From a virus, in the IMG/VR virus record IMGVR_UViG_3300032893_000111, positions 1 through 43,255 of that record: a stretch of DNA of 43,255 nt; one strand, written 5' to 3'. This document shows positions 1 through 7,695 of the stretch, piece by piece. The position numbers and the translations under genes were made by a program. Under the pieces are notes generated by a model. That model had not been told where the DNA came from and ran no database searches. It saw only the letters and a program-made list of their open reading frames with translations. The stretch's first letter is position 1. Each line of letters opens with the position of its first letter.

Positions 1-1204
1 CCTGCACGAGCGCGATCGCGCCGGTGATCAGCGGCATCGCCGCGATGCCCGGCACCCCCGCCGCTTCCAGTCCCGCGCCCGCCGCGGACCCGAGCGCCGA
101 GCGCGCGAGCACCGTCGCGCCCGCGGCCGGGGCCATCCCCTCCACGCGCGCCGCCGTGTCGCGGATGCTCTTCGCGATCTGGTCCCACCGGTCGATCACG
201 CTCTTCAGCGTGGAGTCGATCCGGTCGAGCACCGTCTCAATCGAGCGCACGAAGTCGGTCGTGTTCCCGGCCACGCTCCCGAAGAGCCGGCCCATGATCG
301 TCCAAACCTTCTCGAGGATGCCGCCGATCTTCTTCCCGAGGATCTGGAGCGTGCCGATGATCTGCGTCTTGTAGAGCAACAGGTACTTCACGACCGTCCC
401 GAGCTCGTGCTTCACCGCGTTGAACGCGCTCTTGAAGAGGTTCGACTTGAAGATGTCGACCGTGTCCTGGATCGTGCTCGTGAGGCCCGCCCACGACGAG
501 CCGAACGCGTCGGCCGCCGGCGCGAACTGTTGCAGCGCCGCCGAGAGCACCTCGATCCGCTTCGACGGGTCCATCGAGTTGAACTGCTCCGCCGTCTCCC
601 GGATCGTGCCCGTCGCCTTCAGCATCGCCCACAGCCGGACGTGCGAACCCGCCCGCCCGCTCGCGAGCATCTGCGCCTCGCGCTGCGCCACGTCGAGCTG
701 CACGCCGAGCGCGGTCGACGCCGACACGAGGTCGAGCGTCAGCTTCCGCGCGTACTCCATCGACTTGCCCGCGCCGAGCACCGCGCCGGACACCGCCCCG
801 AAGATTTGCGCGAGCTGCTGCGTCGTCGCGACGCTCTTCACGGCATCGTTCTGCAGTTCGGCGAACATCCGCCCCGCGGACCGCTGCGCCTCGGCGAAGG
901 GGATGTGCTGCACCGCCCCGATCACCGCCGACAGCGAGATCGCCGTCTGCTCGAGCTGCGCCTGGTACTCGATCGCGCCGTCCGTGAGCGCGTGGAAGAC
1001 GCTCTCCCCCACGCGCAGGGCCGCGTACCCGGCCCCGAGCAGCCCGACGCCGCGGAGCACCGTGCCCAGCATCGACGAGTGCCCCTCGAGACCGCTGCCG
1101 ATGCCCCGCAGCGCCCCGGACACGCTCTGGAGCTGCGACTGCGCGTTCCGGATGTTCTTCAGCCGGAGCTCGGCCTCGATCGCGTACTGCGACTTAGCGG
1201 TCAC
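1..1204 (-). CDS. Tape measure protein, N-terminal part (runs off the window)
   Basis: The frame is open from a GTG at 1204 to the window edge, giving about 401 residues without a stop. It starts VTAKSQYAIEAELRLKNIRN, a charged helical opening, and continues with Gly/Ala-rich hydrophobic helices (GTVLRGVGLLGAGYAAL near residues 50-70, and GSAAGAGLEAAGVPGIAAM near the edge) between long amphipathic stretches. That pattern, and the position directly downstream of sheath, tube and tail-assembly chaperones, is typical of a tape measure protein, which sets tail length and helps eject DNA. The start is chosen because of the GTAGGCTC element just upstream and the absence of an earlier in-frame start close by. 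The C-terminal half lies outside the window, so no lytic domain can be excluded. Confidence 0.8.
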   Translation of the reverse strand, partial: MTAKSQYAIEAELRLKNIRNAQSQLQSVSGALRGIGSGLEGHSSMLGTVLRGVGLLGAGYAALRVGESVFHALTDGAIEYQAQLEQTAISLSAVIGAVQHIPFAEAQRSAGRMFAELQNDAVKSVATTQQLAQIFGAVSGAVLGAGKSMEYARKLTLDLVSASTALGVQLDVAQREAQMLASGRAGSHVRLWAMLKATGTIRETAEQFNSMDPSKRIEVLSAALQQFAPAADAFGSSWAGLTSTIQDTVDIFKSNLFKSAFNAVKHELGTVVKYLLLYKTQIIGTLQILGKKIGGILEKVWTIMGRLFGSVAGNTTDFVRSIETVLDRIDSTLKSVIDRWDQIAKSIRDTAARVEGMAPAAGATVLARSALGSAAGAGLEAAGVPGIAAMPLITGAIALVQ

Positions 1205-1209
1205 CGGAC

Positions 1210-1217
1210 GAGCCTAC
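1210..1217 (-). promoter_or_regulatory. GTAGGCTC leader element upstream of the tape measure gene
   Basis: Reads GTAGGCTC on the minus strand and ends 5 nt before the GTG at 1204. The same octamer precedes several other structural-gene starts, none of which here has an AGGAGG-type site. It may contribute to translation initiation or be a processing element. Function is inferred from recurrence only. Confidence 0.4.
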
Positions 1218-1290
1218 CACCGACGGAAGGCGAACGCCCCGGCCGAAGCCAGGGCGCTCGCGTCTCGCCGGCCTAAGACGGCGAGGTGGT

Positions 1291-2091
1291 TCAGGTGCCG
1301 GTCGACGCGACGAGCTGCCACGCCGAGCCGTCCGCGATCAGCATCGCGGTCTGGTTCTGCGCGAGCGTCTTCCCCGCGACCGTGACCGTGTGCGACGCGT
1401 CGAGGTTGATGATCACGGACACCTTTCCCGCCGTCGTCGCGGCCGGCATGGTGACCGTCACGTTCCCGGACAGGCCGCTGTACTTCGTCACGACGTGGTT
1501 GCCCGTCGGGTTCCCCGCCGTGAGCGACTCCGGCGTCCACACCTCGATGCCGCCGTTCGTCACGCCGGCCGTCGCCGCCACCGCACCCGTCAACGTCGAC
1601 GCTCCGGTGACCGCCAGCGTGCCGCCGACCGTCTCGTTCCGCGTCACCGCCAGGTCGCGCGCGATCGCCGTGTCGCCGGTCGCCGCGTCCACGGTGAACT
1701 TGTTCGTGTTGACCGTCAGGTTGCCGTCGACCTCCGCGGTCGCCGCGAACGTCGCGGCCCCCGTCACGTCGAGCGTGTCGTCGAGCGTCGTCGCGTCGGC
1801 CACGTCGAGCGTGCCCGTCACCGTCAGGTTGCCCGGCGTGGACGTCGAGAACGCCCCGGCCGCGATCAGGCCGTTCAAGAGCGCGTACGCGTTCGGCGCC
1901 ACGCCCTCCTGCAACGCCCGTTGCACCTTGTAGGCCGCGAGCGCGTCGGCCATCGTGCCGGCATTGTAGAGCACGTGCACGAGGCCGGCCGCCTCCTGCT
2001 CTGCCGTGATGTCCGCCGAGTTGAGCAGGGTGCCGGCGACGATGGTGCCGCCCGGCTGCACGAAGTCCACGAGCACGATCTGAGTCGTCAT
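1291..2091 (-). CDS. Fibre-like repeat protein between tail chaperones and tape measure
   Basis: A 266-residue protein with a start ATG at 2091. Residues about 85-190 consist of degenerate repeats of the type LTVTGTLDVADATTLDDTLDVTG and GGTLAVTGASTLTG. Such short alternating T/V/G beta-strand repeats are typical of trimeric tail-fibre or beta-helix shafts in phages. The C-terminal third (from about IEVWTPESLTAG) is non-repetitive and could be a globular tip. Its place between the tail-assembly chaperones and the tape measure is unusual for a receptor-binding fibre, so a tail decoration or whisker-like role is equally possible. A GTAGGCTC element precedes the start. Virion role is inferred from repeats and neighbours. 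Confidence 0.65.
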   Translation of the reverse strand: MTTQIVLVDFVQPGGTIVAGTLLNSADITAEQEAAGLVHVLYNAGTMADALAAYKVQRALQEGVAPNAYALLNGLIAAGAFSTSTPGNLTVTGTLDVADATTLDDTLDVTGAATFAATAEVDGNLTVNTNKFTVDAATGDTAIARDLAVTRNETVGGTLAVTGASTLTGAVAATAGVTNGGIEVWTPESLTAGNPTGNHVVTKYSGLSGNVTVTMPAATTAGKVSVIINLDASHTVTVAGKTLAQNQTAMLIADGSAWQLVASTGT

Positions 2092-2096
2092 GCGGC

Positions 2097-2104
2097 GAGC
2101 CTAC
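2097..2104 (-). promoter_or_regulatory. GTAGGCTC leader element upstream of the fibre-like gene
   Basis: GTAGGCTC on the minus strand ends 5 nt before the ATG at 2091 and follows immediately after the stop of the frameshifted chaperone extension. It is one of six copies in the window. Confidence 0.4.
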
Positions 2105-2105
2105 A

Positions 2106-2722
2106 TCACTTCGGCTGCGTCGGCGACTCCGCTCGCAGGATCTCCGCCACCTCTTCCGAGAGCCGGTCGAGGAACACCTTGTCCGTGTTCCACACCTCGC
2201 CCAGCGAGACGTGCGTGTAGCGCAGCAGGAACGCGATCTGTTTCAGGCGCCCCGCGGCCCGCTCGGTCAGCCCACCTCGAGCGAGCCCTGCGCTTTTCCC
2301 GCAGCGTCGTCCGAGAGGTGGGTCTGCAGGTTCTCGCTGAACATCTTCATCACGAGCATCCGCCCGCCCTCGCCGAGCAGCCCCCAGAGCATCTCGCGCT
2401 CGGCGTCGCCCAGCTTCTCGCCGTTGAACGCCGTCACGGAGAGGAAGGCGAGCTCGCGCTGCGTCCGGATCAGCATCGCCGTCGGATCCACCGCCGCGCC
2501 GCTCTTGCCGACCCCCAGCGCCCGCATGGCGCGCGCCTCCGCCTGCGACTCGATCGCCGGCGTCACGGACTGGAGCGTCAGCTTGAAGCTCTCCCGGAAC
2601 GCCCCGGGGTGGCACGTCTCCGGGTCGACCTCGAAGGTCACGACCGTTCGCGGCAGCTCGAAGGTCGGCCCGTGCGGCGTCTCGCGCACCAGGTGTGTGA
2701 TCGCGTCTTGGAACTTCGTCAT
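2106..2722 (-). CDS. Tail assembly chaperone, -1 frameshift fusion (gpGT-like)
   Basis: The extended product shares residues 1-143 with the short chaperone, then shifts -1 at GGGAAAA (2294-2300) and continues for 62 residues to the stop at 2106, about 205 residues in all. The extension begins SAGLARGGLTERAAG and includes LKQIAFLLRYTHVSLGEVWN. It has no good start of its own and begins inside the upstream reading frame, as expected of a T domain made only by frameshifting. In lambda-like and many contractile-tail phages the GT form recruits tail tube subunits to the tape measure. The heptamer is in the zero-frame phase X XXY YYZ, exactly as required. Confidence 0.75.
2267..2722 (-). CDS. Tail assembly chaperone, short form (gpG-like)
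   Basis: A 151-residue protein from the ATG at 2722, preceded by a good GGAGGA Shine-Dalgarno. It lies between the tail tube gene and the tape measure region, where long-tailed phages encode the G/GT chaperone pair that binds the tape measure during tail assembly. It contains an alpha/beta N-terminal part (FELPRTVVTFEVDPETC) and a helical C-terminal part (LAFLSVTAFNGEKLGDAEREM). Near its end, at codons 142-143 (GGA AAA), sits a heptamer GGGAAAA that lets a fraction of ribosomes shift to the -1 frame. The family call rests on position, size and the frameshift arrangement rather than a strong sequence motif. Confidence 0.8.
   Translation of the reverse strand: MTKFQDAITHLVRETPHGPTFELPRTVVTFEVDPETCHPGAFRESFKLTLQSVTPAIESQAEARAMRALGVGKSGAAVDPTAMLIRTQRELAFLSVTAFNGEKLGDAEREMLWGLLGEGGRMLVMKMFSENLQTHLSDDAAGKAQGSLEVG
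2294..2300 (-). promoter_or_regulatory. Programmed -1 ribosomal frameshift site GGGAAAA
   Basis: In the zero frame the codons read GCG GGA AAA GCG, so the heptamer G GGA AAA has the canonical X XXY YYZ phasing. A -1 slip gives GGG AAA and opens the frame that runs to 2106. The zero frame ends 27 nt downstream at TGA (2267). Confidence 0.8.
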
Positions 2723-2762
2723 GTTCGTCCTCCGGTCAGTGAGGGTGCCGCGTCGGATCCAA

Positions 2763-2795
2763 GGTCAGCGCCCGCGCGGCAACGCCACGCTGACC
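2763..2795 (-). repeat. Inverted repeat in the tube-chaperone gap
   Basis: GGTCAGCG (2763-2770) and CGCTGACC (2788-2795) form 8-bp perfect arms around a 17-nt G/C-rich loop. The hairpin lies in the 110-bp gap between the tube gene and the chaperone gene. No U-run follows it on either strand, so it is more likely an mRNA hairpin between genes than an intrinsic terminator. Confidence 0.45.
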
Positions 2796-2832
2796 GAAGC
2801 GCAGAAGCGCACGCGCGCCGCCGCGCGGGCTC

Positions 2833-3282
2833 TCAGAGCGCGAAGATCGTCGGACGCTGCGAGCACTTCCACGGGAGCTTCCCCGAGATGTACTCGTCGC
2901 GGCCGCCGATGCTGTACTCCTGCGCGCCGAAGTAGAGGTCGCTGAACGTCAGCACGCGGACCTGCCCGTCGCGGAAGAGCAGGCGCAGCGTCAGCGTGAA
3001 GACGAGCGTCTGCGGAAGCCGGTCCTGCGCGCGCAGCACGATCCGGTCGACCAGATCGAAGACGTTCGGGTCTTGGATGTCGACCTCCATGTCCCCGTCG
3101 ATGCCGTTGAAGATGTCGTCCTTCCGACCCGTGACCTCCCCGAGGTAGCCCTCCTCGAGCAGGTCCATGTCGTAGGTGAAGGACGCCGTCTTCAGCGCGG
3201 CTGTGAAGAACGTCTGCCCGCTCAGCGTGTCGGCCAGCGAGACGCTCGCCTCTTGGCCTCTAATCCTTTGCGGAAGTCCCAT
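2833..3282 (-). CDS. Tail tube protein
   Basis: A 149-residue protein from the ATG at 3282, with a GAGGAG ribosome site just upstream. It follows the sheath gene by 10 nt, the standard sheath-tube order of contractile tails. The size and predicted strand-rich content (FTYDMDLLEEGYLGEVTGRK, TLVFTLTLRLLFRDGQVRV, FSDLYFGAQEYSIGGRDE) fit a single tube-barrel domain. The tube forms the inner channel through which DNA passes. The call rests mainly on neighbour order and length. Confidence 0.75.
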   Translation of the reverse strand: MGLPQRIRGQEASVSLADTLSGQTFFTAALKTASFTYDMDLLEEGYLGEVTGRKDDIFNGIDGDMEVDIQDPNVFDLVDRIVLRAQDRLPQTLVFTLTLRLLFRDGQVRVLTFSDLYFGAQEYSIGGRDEYISGKLPWKCSQRPTIFAL

Positions 3283-3292
3283 CGTCGTCTCC

Positions 3293-5512
3293 TCAGCTCG
3301 CCGTTACGACCACGGTCTCGCCCACCTGGAGCGAGAGCACGATGACACGCGCGCTCGGCAGCGTCTTGATCGCCTGCGCGAAGATGAAGGTGCCGGCGTC
3401 CGTGAGCGCCTGCGTCTGCTGGCTCTTCGCGTCGATGCTGTACGCGCTGATTCGCTGGTTGCTCGGGTTCGACTCCGAGAGCAGCCCCGCGAGGAACGCG
3501 TTCAGCGTGCCGAGGATGTCCGTGCGGAGCTGCTGCGTCGCGACCTTCTTGACGAAGGGCTTGATCCCGACCGCCTCGCTGTCCGCGATGTAGTCGAGCA
3601 TCTTCAGGCGCGCGATCGTCGTGAGCCCCGACTCCGTGTTCATCGTCACGCCGTCGTCGAACTGCGGGCCGACCGTGTCGTCGACCACCGGCGGCGCGAT
3701 GCCCGCGGCCTCGAGCGTCGCGTAGCTCGAGATGTCGAGGTCCGTCGGAACGTCCTCGACCGCGAAGAAGGGCGTCAGGAGGTCGGTCGCCTGGCCGGGG
3801 TTCGTCTCCGGCTGGAGGCACGCCATCACCGTCGCCATCGTCATGTCCGCGGGCACGGTGATGATGCCCGAGTCGGTGAAGCCGGCGCCCCCATTGAGCG
3901 CGCCCGTCTCCGCGATCTCCGGCACCTGCACCTGCCAGCCCGGGTAGGTGAAGATGCCGCGCCCGTTCTCCGGGTCCGGGTACTGATCCCGGTCCGTGAG
4001 CGCCTGCGCCTGCGAGAGCCCGAGGAACGCCGCGACGACCGGCTTGCGGCCTGCGAGCCCGCCCGACGTCGCCGTGATCGCGTTCGCGAGCACGTCGGCG
4101 CGGTGCGTGTTGGACGTGCGCGCCGAGACGGAGATGTTGGCCTTCTTCGCCTTCCCCTTCGGGGAGAGCGTCGCGTTCAGCGCCGCGAGGTAGGCCGCGT
4201 CCATCTGCGGCTCCGTCAGCGCCGCGGTCAGCGCGTTCGCGTTCGTGACCTCGACCTCGAAGTTCGTCGGCTGGTCCGTGACCGTCGTCACCGTGCCCGA
4301 GCTCGCGCCGACCGCCGTGCCGTCGTCGAGCGCCGGACGCACCTTCACGACGTGCGGGCCCGGGTTCGGCGAGTCGGCCGTGCCCTCGGCGATCGTGAGG
4401 GTCTGCATCGTGACCCACGTCGTGGTCCCGTCGGTGACGCGCGTGCCGGCGGGGATCGTGTCCGCCGCGTGCACGCCCGCGTCGACCTGCGTGTCGAGCG
4501 GCGAGAAGCCGATCGTGGTGCCCATCGCGGTCGTGTTGACCTTGATGTGCCCCGTGCCGCCGACGGTCGAGTAGACGCGCAGGAGCCCGTCCGAGCCGAC
4601 GCGCGCCTTCGCGTTGATCGAGCCGAGGCCGGCCGTGCCGTTGATGATCGTCGCGACCTCGGCCGCAGTGACCGCGTCGACGTTCGCCACGCTGCCCGTG
4701 CCGTTCGTCGTCGCCGCCGTGAGCCCGATCGCGGCGAGCGTGCCGGCTGTGACGTTCGCCAGCGTGATCGCGCCCCCGGTGCCCTTCTGCTGCCCGACGA
4801 GCACGAGGTGCGCGCCCGAGTCGCTCGCGCACGAGTAGCCCACCGCCGCGTTGATCGCCGCCGCCACCTGCGCGCGCGTCGAGTCGGACGACGAGAAGAC
4901 GACGTTGATCGTCGCGCCGCCGTCGATGGTGATCGCCATCGTCTCGCCGCCGACGAAACCCGACGTGCTGAAGCCGGAGCCCGTCACCGTCGCGACGACC
5001 GCCGTGATCGCCGTGGACGACGCCGGGCCGCCGGTCTCCGTCGTGATCGACACCTGGCCGCCGACGGTGAGCGCGAACGGGCCGGCCCCGCCGAGGATGA
5101 CCGCGAGCGGCGAGAAGGTCACCTGCCCGACCGACGTGTCCACGCGCGCGAAGATGAAGCCCTGCGCCTGCGCGTACTTCGCCTTCAGGAAGCCGTTGCC
5201 GTTCCAGAGCTGCGAGAGGTGCCGGCGCGCGCACGGGTTCTGGTGCTTCAGCGAGCCGTACGTGAACCCGAGCCCGCCGAACGCCGCGAGCTGGTTCCCC
5301 GGCGTCACGTCCGCGGGCCCGGTGCCGTAGATCGGATCGTACTCGACGGCGTCTCCGCCTGCCGCGAACGGCCCGTCCTCGAACTCGCCCGTGAGCAGCA
5401 CGTAGCCGGTGGGCGCGCCCAAGATCGGCGAGGGCGGCGCCACGTCGCGGATGTAGATCCCCGGGACGTTGTAGAAGGGGAGCGGCGAAGTGCCGCGCTG
5501 CACGAAGGTCAC
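3293..5512 (-). CDS. Tail sheath protein with inserted repeat domains
   Basis: A 739-residue protein starting at the GTG that overlaps the HNH gene stop by 4 nt (GTGA). The N-terminus (VPGIYIRDVAPPSPILGAP, GYVLLTGEFEDGP) and the C-terminus (GIKPFVKKVATQQLRTDILG and the following helix, then a strand QVGETVVV) match contractile tail sheaths. The sheath contracts to drive the tube through the host envelope. Between about residues 140 and 420 there is an insertion rich in small residues with at least two related units. One of them (GGETMAITIDGG about 188-199, then DSTRAQVAAAINAA and LAAIGLTA) resembles a domain in the protein encoded at 14104-14826. The insertion makes the protein much longer than a minimal sheath and probably forms the outer surface decoration. 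Confidence 0.88.
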   Translation of the reverse strand: MTFVQRGTSPLPFYNVPGIYIRDVAPPSPILGAPTGYVLLTGEFEDGPFAAGGDAVEYDPIYGTGPADVTPGNQLAAFGGLGFTYGSLKHQNPCARRHLSQLWNGNGFLKAKYAQAQGFIFARVDTSVGQVTFSPLAVILGGAGPFALTVGGQVSITTETGGPASSTAITAVVATVTGSGFSTSGFVGGETMAITIDGGATINVVFSSSDSTRAQVAAAINAAVGYSCASDSGAHLVLVGQQKGTGGAITLANVTAGTLAAIGLTAATTNGTGSVANVDAVTAAEVATIINGTAGLGSINAKARVGSDGLLRVYSTVGGTGHIKVNTTAMGTTIGFSPLDTQVDAGVHAADTIPAGTRVTDGTTTWVTMQTLTIAEGTADSPNPGPHVVKVRPALDDGTAVGASSGTVTTVTDQPTNFEVEVTNANALTAALTEPQMDAAYLAALNATLSPKGKAKKANISVSARTSNTHRADVLANAITATSGGLAGRKPVVAAFLGLSQAQALTDRDQYPDPENGRGIFTYPGWQVQVPEIAETGALNGGAGFTDSGIITVPADMTMATVMACLQPETNPGQATDLLTPFFAVEDVPTDLDISSYATLEAAGIAPPVVDDTVGPQFDDGVTMNTESGLTTIARLKMLDYIADSEAVGIKPFVKKVATQQLRTDILGTLNAFLAGLLSESNPSNQRISAYSIDAKSQQTQALTDAGTFIFAQAIKTLPSARVIVLSLQVGETVVVTAS

Positions 5513-6225
5513 GGGTTCGTCTCCTCGGTTGAGGGAGTAGTAGCACGGACCGCACGCGGAACGCGACCCCACTCCTCTGGCGTCTTCGTGTTCTTCCGCG
5601 AGTTGCACGAACGGCAAGCCGGCACGACGTTCGACGGCGCGTGCTCCCCGTTGCGAGAGAGCGGCACCACGTGATCCATGGTCATCCGGCCGCCGGCGCC
5701 ACAGTAAGCGCAATGGTGGCCGAACGCGGCGAGGATCGCCCTCCACTCTTCGGCCGTCACGCCGCGGCCGCTCGCTCGCTTCGAGGCGCGCCGCTTCGCC
5801 TCCCGCAACATGTGCCCGCTGCAATCCAGACACGTGACGCGGTAACCATCTTTCGTCGGAGAGGACGGCGTTGCCTTCCGCGCAGGCTTCAGCTCGTTGC
5901 ACTTCCGGCAGATGCGCCACGCCATGCCGTCACGCATCACGATGGGCGATCGCTTCGCAGCTCGCGCGGCCACGGCCAGCACTTGCGCGACCAACGCCGA
6001 CGCCGACTGTGCCGGCGTGGGCGGAACGCCTCGGCGGGCTTCCACGCGCGCAGCAACCACCTCGGGCCGCTGCGCGCGTCCACGGAGCACCCCCTGATGC
6101 GAAGCCGACATCTTCGCGCGCGTTTCGGGCGACGCCTTCCGCCCACGCATGATGTCGCTCAGCAGCTTCCGCTGCTCCGTCGACATCGGCCCTCGCGGAA
6201 CACCCTTCGGCCAGGGCTTACCCAC
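5509..6225 (-). CDS. HNH endonuclease with NUMOD-type DNA-binding motifs (homing type)
   Basis: A 238-residue protein from a GTG at 6225, overlapping the upstream gene by 8 nt and the sheath gene by 4 nt. The N-terminal part has a NUMOD3-like helix (SPETRAKMSASHQG) and a Cys pair zinc motif (CRKCNELKPA, then CLDC). The C-terminal part is a classic HNH domain: CAYCG, then TMDHVVPLS, then ACRSCNSRK. Free-standing HNH genes of this build are homing endonucleases that spread by cutting alleles lacking them. It is wedged between a tail-terminator-like gene and the sheath without disturbing the overlaps, so it is well integrated into the operon. Confidence 0.88.
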   Translation of the reverse strand: MGKPWPKGVPRGPMSTEQRKLLSDIMRGRKASPETRAKMSASHQGVLRGRAQRPEVVAARVEARRGVPPTPAQSASALVAQVLAVAARAAKRSPIVMRDGMAWRICRKCNELKPARKATPSSPTKDGYRVTCLDCSGHMLREAKRRASKRASGRGVTAEEWRAILAAFGHHCAYCGAGGRMTMDHVVPLSRNGEHAPSNVVPACRSCNSRKNTKTPEEWGRVPRAVRATTPSTEETNP

Positions 6226-6880
6226 TCGGGTCCTCTACCAGGGTTCTCAGTTGCACGCTCGCAGGAACCGCTCGCCGTTCGTGAACGTCCGCAAGCTCTG
6301 CGCGAATCCTCACCATCAGCCGCCGCTCGTTCGCGTAGACGGCGCCGGCCTCGTCGGCGCGCTGCATCGAGATCAGCGTGAGCGTCACCGGCACGCCGAA
6401 GAACTCTTCGCCCGTCGACACGACGATCCCGTACCGCCCGTCCGTCGGCGCGAACGCCGCGGGCAACCGCGCCGCGATCGCCTCTCGCAGCGGCTCGTGG
6501 TCGGCCCAAAAGTCGACCTGGAACGTCGTCACGACCTCCGCCGTCTTCCACAGGACGGTACAGCGATCCTCGTCGAACGTCTCGACGAGCGCCTCGGGCA
6601 CGAAGTTGAAGTCGTCCTCCGCGACGTCATCGAGGTCGAGCACCGTGACGCTCGGGTACTGCTGGAGCGTCTGCGGATCGGGCCACGCGCTGTTGATCCG
6701 CTCCGCCGGGATCTGGAACGTCACGTCCTCGCCGTCGCCGCCCCAGCGAACGAACTCGAGGCCGGCGAGGTACGCGCACAACGCGTCGCTCGCGGCCTTC
6801 CGCGCGTCGACCTTCGGCACACGCGTCACCTGGAGCGCGCCGTCGCTGAAGAGCAGCTTGCCGAGCGGCTCAGTCGCCAC
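6218..6880 (-). CDS. Tail terminator/completion-like protein
   Basis: A 220-residue protein from a GTG at 6880 that overlaps the upstream stop by 11 nt. The middle region (SVTVLDLDDVAEDDFNFVPE, TAEVVTTFQVDFWADHEPLR, then VPVTLTLISMQRADE) alternates strands and turns and resembles phage neck or tail-terminator proteins that cap the tube before head joining. Its position between a gp10-like gene and the sheath supports this role. No decisive motif is visible, so the assignment is contextual. The C-terminal end (LMVRIRAELADVHERRAVP) looks like a helix. Confidence 0.5.
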   Translation of the reverse strand: MATEPLGKLLFSDGALQVTRVPKVDARKAASDALCAYLAGLEFVRWGGDGEDVTFQIPAERINSAWPDPQTLQQYPSVTVLDLDDVAEDDFNFVPEALVETFDEDRCTVLWKTAEVVTTFQVDFWADHEPLREAIAARLPAAFAPTDGRYGIVVSTGEEFFGVPVTLTLISMQRADEAGAVYANERRLMVRIRAELADVHERRAVPASVQLRTLVEDPSG

Positions 6881-7199
6881 GCGCGGACCGGGCGAGCTGC
6901 GCGGCCTGCACGTGGTGCATCGCCGCCTGCTCGTGCTGGTACGCCGCGGCGCCGGCGTCCGTCTCGGTCGCGGCCGCACGCTCGCGGTGCAGCGCGGCGC
7001 CGGCGTGGTTCTCCGCTGCGCGCTTCAGGTGCTCCTTCGGATCGCGCAGGTAGCCGGACAGCTTGCCGCCGCGCTTCTTCACGCTCTCGCGAGCCTTGTT
7101 GAGCCCGATCGCGATCGCCTGCTTGCGCGGCTTCCCGGCCGCGCGTTCGGTCGCGATGTTCTCGCCGATGGTCTTCGGGCTCGATCCGCCTTTGAGCAT
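6870..7199 (-). CDS. DUF6496-like small basic protein
   Basis: A 109-residue protein from the ATG at 7199. Residues 8-35 contain TIGENIATERAAGKPRKQAI and IGLNKARESVKKRGGKL, closely resembling the KQAIAIGL...AR signature of small phage proteins annotated as DUF6496. The rest is Ala/His/Glu-rich helix (AAENHAGAALHRERAAATET, HEQAAMHHVQAAQLA). It lies among head-tail connector genes and may be a minor virion or DNA-binding protein; the function of the family is not established. A GTAGGCTC element that includes the upstream stop codon TAG precedes the start. Confidence 0.7.
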   Translation of the reverse strand: MLKGGSSPKTIGENIATERAAGKPRKQAIAIGLNKARESVKKRGGKLSGYLRDPKEHLKRAAENHAGAALHRERAAATETDAGAAAYQHEQAAMHHVQAAQLARSARGD

Positions 7200-7205
7200 G
7201 TCGAA

Positions 7206-7213
7206 GAGCCTAC
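7206..7213 (-). promoter_or_regulatory. GTAGGCTC leader element containing a stop codon
   Basis: GTAGGCTC on the minus strand, 6 nt before the ATG at 7199. The TAG inside the element is the stop codon of the upstream gp10-like gene, so termination and the putative leader coincide. Confidence 0.4.
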
Positions 7214-7695
7214 CCGATCCGGTCTGCGAGCGCAGCGAGCTCCGCGTCGATCTCGTCCTTCACGAGCTGCGGCACCTCCCGCCACGACTTCGCCATGTAG
7301 TGCCGCGGCGCAATGCCGACCTCCGCCATCTTCTTCGCCACGCGGAACGCGATGCCGCGCGCTTCCTCCTCGTCCATCGCGAAGCCCTTACGCATCACCC
7401 AGCGCACGAGCGGCTCGATCGGCGGGAAGTGCGGCCGCGCGCCGTTCTCGATCGCCTGCGCGTGCGGCGCGTTCACCGCGACCACCGCGCCGTCGCCGAG
7501 ATCCTCCTTGTCCACGGACTGCCGCAGCGAGCCCGTGTCGACCGCCGGGTGCGGCTCCGCCGTGTCGATCGCCTCGACGACCTTGCCGACGTAGCGCGAC
7601 CCGGCCGACTGCAGCCCGCGCACCGACGCGTCCCGCAGCTCGCCGGGGAGCTCGTCGAGGATCTGCGCGAACTCCTCGAGCGAGACCCGCTTCAC
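7210..7695 (-). CDS. HK97 gp10-like head-tail/neck protein
   Basis: A 161-residue protein from a GTG overlapping the upstream stop (GTGA). It has the features of the gp10-like neck family: an N-terminal helix (VSLEEFAQILDELPGELRDA), a central PAVDTGSLRQSV segment, AVVAVNAPHAQAIENGARPH with the Asn-Gly turn, and a C-terminal PRHYMAKSWREVPQ. The VDTGxLRxS plus YxxxxExG-like arrangement is characteristic. These proteins join the connector to the tail. The gene sits among head-tail joining genes in the expected place. Confidence 0.75.
   Translation of the reverse strand: MKRVSLEEFAQILDELPGELRDASVRGLQSAGSRYVGKVVEAIDTAEPHPAVDTGSLRQSVDKEDLGDGAVVAVNAPHAQAIENGARPHFPPIEPLVRWVMRKGFAMDEEEARGIAFRVAKKMAEVGIAPRHYMAKSWREVPQLVKDEIDAELAALADRIG

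Noticed and set aside
2723-2832. A 15-codon frame in the tube-chaperone gap
   Set aside because: No ribosome site or coupling, and it lies across a hairpin; probably chance.
3176-5674. An 832-codon open frame on the plus strand opposite the tail sheath
   Set aside because: Arg-rich, repeat-like translation with no domain; it is the antisense shadow of a high-GC gene with a clear sheath product.
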